Shown: positions 6,605-10,502 of the stretch, piece by piece | Layout: every line of letters starts with the position of its first letter | Position numbering within the stretch: position 1 is the stretch's first letter | Translations under genes and position numbers: made by a program | The notes under the pieces: generated by a model | Told to the model about the DNA's origin: nothing | What the model saw: only the letters and a program-made list of their open reading frames with translations | Database searches by the model: none | Assembly (NCBI GenBank): GCA_045598345.1 | Contig: JAZLLX010000029.1 | Location: 1-10,502 of the forward strand | Origin: Phascolarctobacterium_B sp045598345 | Lineage (GTDB): Bacteria > Bacillota > Negativicutes > Acidaminococcales > Acidaminococcaceae | Reading direction: 5' to 3' | DNA length: 10,502 nucleotides

Positions 6605-9193
6605 ATGATTAATTATTCAGCGTTACGGGAAAAGTATATTGAGGAATTGGAGCAACTTCCTTATGGGGAAGGGGTTTTGGTTTTGCCAAATTCCACCCTG
6701 CAAAATGCGGTAAAACTGCATCATATGGTAAAGTGTATCGGTCTTGATACTTTGGCTATGGAAATCAATAACGCCGCAGGTATGGTGCAGTATGAACTGG
6801 TAACCCGTCAGGCGCAGGAACTGATTTTGAACAATATTTTGGAAAAACATAAAAAGGATTTGCAATATTTTCAAAACCTTGCGGACAAACCGGGCTTTGT
6901 GGATGCCCTATTAAATTTCTTCACCGAATTACGCCGCTGTCATGTGGATGAGGTGGGCGAACTGGAAAATATCTTTGCCACATGGAAAGCAAACAAATCC
7001 GGCATGGATGCGGATGCCGGTTTGGTGGCGGTGCCGGAGAAGAAAAATCATGATATAGCCCTGCTTTACGGAGCATATCTTGGTTATTTGCGGAAGCATG
7101 ATTTGTTTGATTTGGAAGGGCAGTACAGTTTGGCCATTGCCAATATTGAATTTGCGGAAAAACTGCCTTATAAGAAAATTTATATTTCCGATATGCCGTT
7201 TTTGAACCAGTTGCAAAAGGAGTTTGTGGCGGCATTGGGCAACAGGGTGATGACAGCACCGGAAAATATTTTTGAGTTCAAGAGTGATTTCAAAAAGGAA
7301 TTGGCAAGAACGGCACAGGAAAAGCAGAAGATTGTTTTTGAAAAATATGGAAGCCACCGGGATGAATTGGCAGGGGCTTTTTTGGCTATCAGGGAACTGT
7401 TGCAACAGGGCGTGGATTCCGCAAAGATTGCGGTGGCAGTAAGCAATTTGAGGAATTTTCCGGGAATTAACAGTTTGGCAAAAGAGTATGGCATTTCCAT
7501 CACTATGCCCGACAAGGTGAAATTGGCACTGCAACCTTTGTTCATGGATGCGGTGGCAAAACTGGAAGGCATCTGTACTGTGTCGGAGTTCAAAGAGCAG
7601 TTGGAGATTTATTTGGACAGTTTGGAATTGGAAAAGAATTTGGGGGCAGAGTACAGACAGCAGGTCATCAGTTTGGCTGAAATGCAAACCACTTTATCCG
7701 CAAGAAAGGGCATTTTGGCTTGTGCGGAAGATGTGATTAGGGCTTATACTTTAAGTGGTATGGGCAAGGAAAAGATTTCTGCTTTCACCTATAAAAATGT
7801 TTTGCAGGATATGGCATCCAAAGTTGCTTTAATCATGTCCAAAGGTACTTTGCAGGGTGTTACGGTGGCGGAACAAATCAGCACATTAGGCGGCAGTTAT
7901 GATTATCTCTTTATTTTGGGTATGAATGATGGGGAGTTCCCGCCCCCCGTCCGTGAGAACTGGATTTATACGGACAGGGAGAGATTGTTTCTCAGTTCCA
8001 TTGGCTTCACATTACCTTTGGCAGTGGAACGGTTCAATGACAATGCCCTGACTTTTTTGATGTTGCTGGATTCTTGCAAGGGGACAGTGGTTTGTTCCTG
8101 GATGGAGGAAGATGCGGCGGCCCAGTGCAGTTATTGTGATGAGTTGATGCGTTTGTGTGATGCCGATGCGGAGGATAAGCGGGGTCATGCTATTCCTCAT
8201 TTTGCCAAAACAGGAATTTCAGCAAGGGAGATTAAGGAACGGATTGGGGTTGATGTGAAGCGTGCGGAGGGACAGGAAGAATATTTGGGCGTGCTTGGAA
8301 AACAGGATATGCCCAGTCCTGTAACTTTCCGTGCCACGGCTTTGGAAAAATATGCCGGTTGTACCTTTGCTTATATGCTTTCCGAACTTTGGCATTTGGA
8401 TACTTACGGTGAGGATGAGGATGAACTTTCTGCCGCAACGGACGGCAATCTTATTCACAAGACATTGGAAATATATTTTACAGAATACAAGAAAAAGCAC
8501 CATAATCAGGACGGTCGGGCACTATTGTATTCAGAAATTGGGGAGGATAAGGAAAAGGTATTTGAATTGCTGCAGCAGGAGTTTGACGGAGCGTTTGCCA
8601 AGGCGTTGGAGGACTTAAAGCAGAATAATGAAATCACCGCTGTGCAGGAACAGCAGTTGGCGAAGACCATTTTGATTTTGCATAAGTGGTTCAAAAATGA
8701 TTTTGCGGTGCAGTGGGAAGAGAAGCAATTCCGGCCTTATCAGACGGAAAAGAATTTTAATAATGAAAAACTTTGGGACGGGGATGTGTGCTTCAAGGGC
8801 AGGATTGACCGTATGGATGTGGCTTATGATGAGAAGGGCAAATTTGCCAAACTTAAGGTAATTGATTATAAGCGTTCCTCCGTACCCGGTAAGAAAGTGG
8901 ATTTGCAGATTGGCATTTATCAGTTGGTGGCGGAACAAAATTATAAATTTGCGGTGCCGGCGGATGAGGCGGCGGTTACCGGTGCTTATTACAGCATAAA
9001 GAAATGCAAAGCGGAAGAAAGACCCGTGCAGAAAGATGAGTTTATTGAGAGATTGAAGAATTATACGGAAGGCATCAGGCAGGGGAATTTTGATTTGCGT
9101 AACAAGGTGGGTACTTGCTCATCCTATTGTGCTTTTAGTGCGATTTGCCGTAAGGGACTTTTGAAAGCAGAGGTGAATGAAGATGGAGAATAA
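6605..9193 (+). CDS. addB: AddB-type PD-(D/E)xK nuclease subunit of the AddAB helicase-nuclease
   Basis: An 862-residue protein with an inactivated UvrD-like helicase scaffold and a C-terminal RecB-family nuclease domain. AddB works with AddA to unwind and trim double-strand breaks before RecA loading; its nuclease cuts one strand. DYLFILGMNDGEFP at 433-446 is the family's characteristic motif. Nuclease residues visible are D735 (GRIDRMD), D754-Y-K756, and Q768 with Y772 in LQIGIYQL. C586 plus C838, C842 and C848 match the four cysteines that hold the AddB iron-sulfur cluster, although the last three are spaced C-x3-C-x5-C rather than the C-x2-C-x5-C of Bacillus subtilis. It is about 300 residues shorter than B. 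subtilis AddB and has no N-terminal Walker A. An in-frame TGA at 6590-6592 excludes an upstream extension. GAGAGG at 6591-6596 is the ribosome binding site. Confidence 0.82.
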   Translation: MINYSALREKYIEELEQLPYGEGVLVLPNSTLQNAVKLHHMVKCIGLDTLAMEINNAAGMVQYELVTRQAQELILNNILEKHKKDLQYFQNLADKPGFVDALLNFFTELRRCHVDEVGELENIFATWKANKSGMDADAGLVAVPEKKNHDIALLYGAYLGYLRKHDLFDLEGQYSLAIANIEFAEKLPYKKIYISDMPFLNQLQKEFVAALGNRVMTAPENIFEFKSDFKKELARTAQEKQKIVFEKYGSHRDELAGAFLAIRELLQQGVDSAKIAVAVSNLRNFPGINSLAKEYGISITMPDKVKLALQPLFMDAVAKLEGICTVSEFKEQLEIYLDSLELEKNLGAEYRQQVISLAEMQTTLSARKGILACAEDVIRAYTLSGMGKEKISAFTYKNVLQDMASKVALIMSKGTLQGVTVAEQISTLGGSYDYLFILGMNDGEFPPPVRENWIYTDRERLFLSSIGFTLPLAVERFNDNALTFLMLLDSCKGTVVCSWMEEDAAAQCSYCDELMRLCDADAEDKRGHAIPHFAKTGISAREIKERIGVDVKRAEGQEEYLGVLGKQDMPSPVTFRATALEKYAGCTFAYMLSELWHLDTYGEDEDELSAATDGNLIHKTLEIYFTEYKKKHHNQDGRALLYSEIGEDKEKVFELLQQEFDGAFAKALEDLKQNNEITAVQEQQLAKTILILHKWFKNDFAVQWEEKQFRPYQTEKNFNNEKLWDGDVCFKGRIDRMDVAYDEKGKFAKLKVIDYKRSSVPGKKVDLQIGIYQLVAEQNYKFAVPADEAAVTGAYYSIKKCKAEERPVQKDEFIERLKNYTEGIRQGNFDLRNKVGTCSSYCAFSAICRKGLLKAEVNEDGE

Positions 9194-10502
9194 TTTGCTG
9201 AATGATAAAGTTATTACGGTCATTGATAAAAATGTGGTGGTGTCTGCAGGGGCGGGCAGCGGCAAGACATTTAGTTTGGCAAAACGCTTTGTTTACATTT
9301 TGTTGCAAAACAATAATTTGGATATCAGTAACATTGTGGCGGTAACCTTCACCCGTATGGCGGCTTTGGAAATGCGGCAGAGGGTGCGGGATTATTTGCG
9401 TGAGGAAGTTGTGGAGCATCCCAAAATGCAAAAATATTTGGATGATTTTGAGCGAAACCAAATTGTTACTTTGGACTCCTGGCAGGGCAGTATGTTGCGG
9501 AATAACCCAGTGGAAGCAGGACTGGACCCGGAGTTCCAAATTATTCAGGGTGAGGAATATGTTGCCTTGAAGGACGAGTTAAGCCGCAGGTTTTTGCGTC
9601 AGGAGGCAAAAAAAGACAATCAGGATTTGAGTTTGCTTTTGCAGTATTTTGATTTTGATACTTTGCGTAAGAATCTGGATAAGGCAAGGACGAAACGGCA
9701 GATTTTCAATTTGGGGGATGCGGAGTTGTTAGCCCCATACGCTGAATGTCAGGCAGAATGTCAGCAGGGGGTTGCGGCTTTCCTGCGTTTGGCAAGGCAA
9801 TATATTACCTATATCGGCGGAGAGTTAGTCAAGAAAAATGTATTGGGTTACGAGGATGTGGCGGAGCATTGCCTGAAACTTTTGCGGGAAAATGCGGAGG
9901 TGCGGCACAACTACCAACGGCAGATTAAATACTTGATGGTGGATGAGTTTCAAGACACCAACGATGCCCAACGGGAACTTATCTATTTGCTTTGCGGCGA
10001 TTGTAAGGATGAGGCGAAGAACGGGAAAGAGTTGGCGGGTAAAAAACTCTTTATCGTGGGAGATGTGAAGCAGTCCATTTACAAGTTCCGTGGGGCACAG
10101 GTCAGCGTCTTTGATGAGGTGCAGGAAGCAATCAAAGCCAAGCAGGGTGAGCGTTTCACACGGGATATAAATTACCGCAGTACGGATAAGATTTTGGCAT
10201 TGGTGAATACGGTATTCAGCCATGAACTTTTGTTTGGTAATACCTTTGAAAAATTATCTCCCTGTGATAATTTGAAAAGTGGCGGGGGAAGGGACTTTCC
10301 CTTACCTATGTTCAAAGTCCTGTTGCCGGCTGACACGAAGAACAAGGAATTAAAAAAATCACTTTTACAGAGCGAAGCCATAGAGGTGGCAAAGCATATT
10401 CAAGAGTTGCATGAGAATGGTGCCAAATACGGCGATATAGCCATCTTGTTGTCCAAGATGGGAAAGGTTAATCTCCTTACACAGGAATTGGTGCGGTTTA
10501 AT
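9183..10502 (+). CDS. addA: AddA-type UvrD-family helicase (5' part; runs off the window)
   Basis: The frame is open from ATG at 9183 through all 440 codons to the window edge. Superfamily 1 helicase motifs are in order: Walker A AGAGSGKT (22-29), Ia VTFTRMAALEM, Walker B VDEFQDT (253-259), VGDVKQSIYKFRG (292-304) and NYRS (330-333). VEAGLDPEFQII (110-121) is typical of AddA/RecB. Just before it, TLDSWQ (96-101) stands where relatives usually have an IHSFC-like motif. AddA is the ATP-driven helicase of AddAB and normally carries a second nuclease domain at its C-terminus, which would lie beyond the window. The gene overlaps addB by 11 bases, so the subunits are likely co-translated. AGAGG at 9169-9173 is 9 bases before the ATG. 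An in-frame ATG at 9177 is possible but too close to that site. With only the N-terminal part visible, another UvrD/RecB-type helicase is not strictly excluded. Confidence 0.82.
   Translation, partial: MENNLLNDKVITVIDKNVVVSAGAGSGKTFSLAKRFVYILLQNNNLDISNIVAVTFTRMAALEMRQRVRDYLREEVVEHPKMQKYLDDFERNQIVTLDSWQGSMLRNNPVEAGLDPEFQIIQGEEYVALKDELSRRFLRQEAKKDNQDLSLLLQYFDFDTLRKNLDKARTKRQIFNLGDAELLAPYAECQAECQQGVAAFLRLARQYITYIGGELVKKNVLGYEDVAEHCLKLLRENAEVRHNYQRQIKYLMVDEFQDTNDAQRELIYLLCGDCKDEAKNGKELAGKKLFIVGDVKQSIYKFRGAQVSVFDEVQEAIKAKQGERFTRDINYRSTDKILALVNTVFSHELLFGNTFEKLSPCDNLKSGGGRDFPLPMFKVLLPADTKNKELKKSLLQSEAIEVAKHIQELHENGAKYGDIAILLSKMGKVNLLTQELVRFN

Noticed and set aside
6929..7687. Minus-strand open frame of 252 codons
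   Set aside because: It lies wholly opposite addB, whose motifs and frame are well supported. The translation is rich in His, Gln, Cys and Phe, typical of an antisense shadow.

Overview
The window reads as part of a low-GC bacterial chromosome, most likely from the Bacillota. The evidence is an addB-addA gene order like that of Bacillus-type AddAB nuclease-helicases, strong GGAGG-type ribosome binding sites, AT-rich intergenic DNA and intrinsic terminators. A Negativicutes host is possible but is a guess; no marker gene here fixes the taxon.

Layout. Positions 1-39 may be the last codons of an upstream gene, overlapped by an intrinsic terminator. An extended -10 promoter (about 199-207) then leads into a tight three-gene operon on the + strand. 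Gene 1 (244-2757) is a single-chain restriction-modification-like protein: an HsdR-type PD-(D/E)xK N-terminus, an HsdM-type N6-adenine methylase, one HsdS-like target recognition domain and a helical tail. Gene 2 (2760-4319) joins a DGQHR/ParB-like domain of the DndB type to a nucleoside-deoxyribosyltransferase/TIR-like domain. Gene 3 (4335-5900) begins with a DUF4062 domain, which I place in the same broad fold class, and ends in a domain I do not recognise. Gaps of 2 and 15 bases, each with its own ribosome binding site, indicate one transcript, closed by a complex inverted-repeat terminator at 5904-5965.

Positions 5990-6316 hold a GC-rich cluster of small palindromes that looks like a non-coding repeat mosaic. 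Positions 6317-6551 are AT-rich with nothing recognisable. A good sigma-70-type promoter (6552-6580) then drives addB (6605-9193) and addA (9183 to beyond the window end). These overlap by 11 bases and encode the subunits of a double-strand-break resection nuclease-helicase.

How the genes may work together. The three-gene operon looks like an accessory anti-invader cassette: a self-contained methylase/nuclease with two different TIR/NDT-like proteins that could act as nucleotide-consuming effectors. This is inference from domain content and operon structure. The adjoining addBA operon is ordinary recombination machinery with its own promoter, separated from the cassette by the repeat cluster. 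The cassette, especially genes 2 and 3, is visibly more AT-rich than addBA, which fits horizontal acquisition next to a housekeeping locus.
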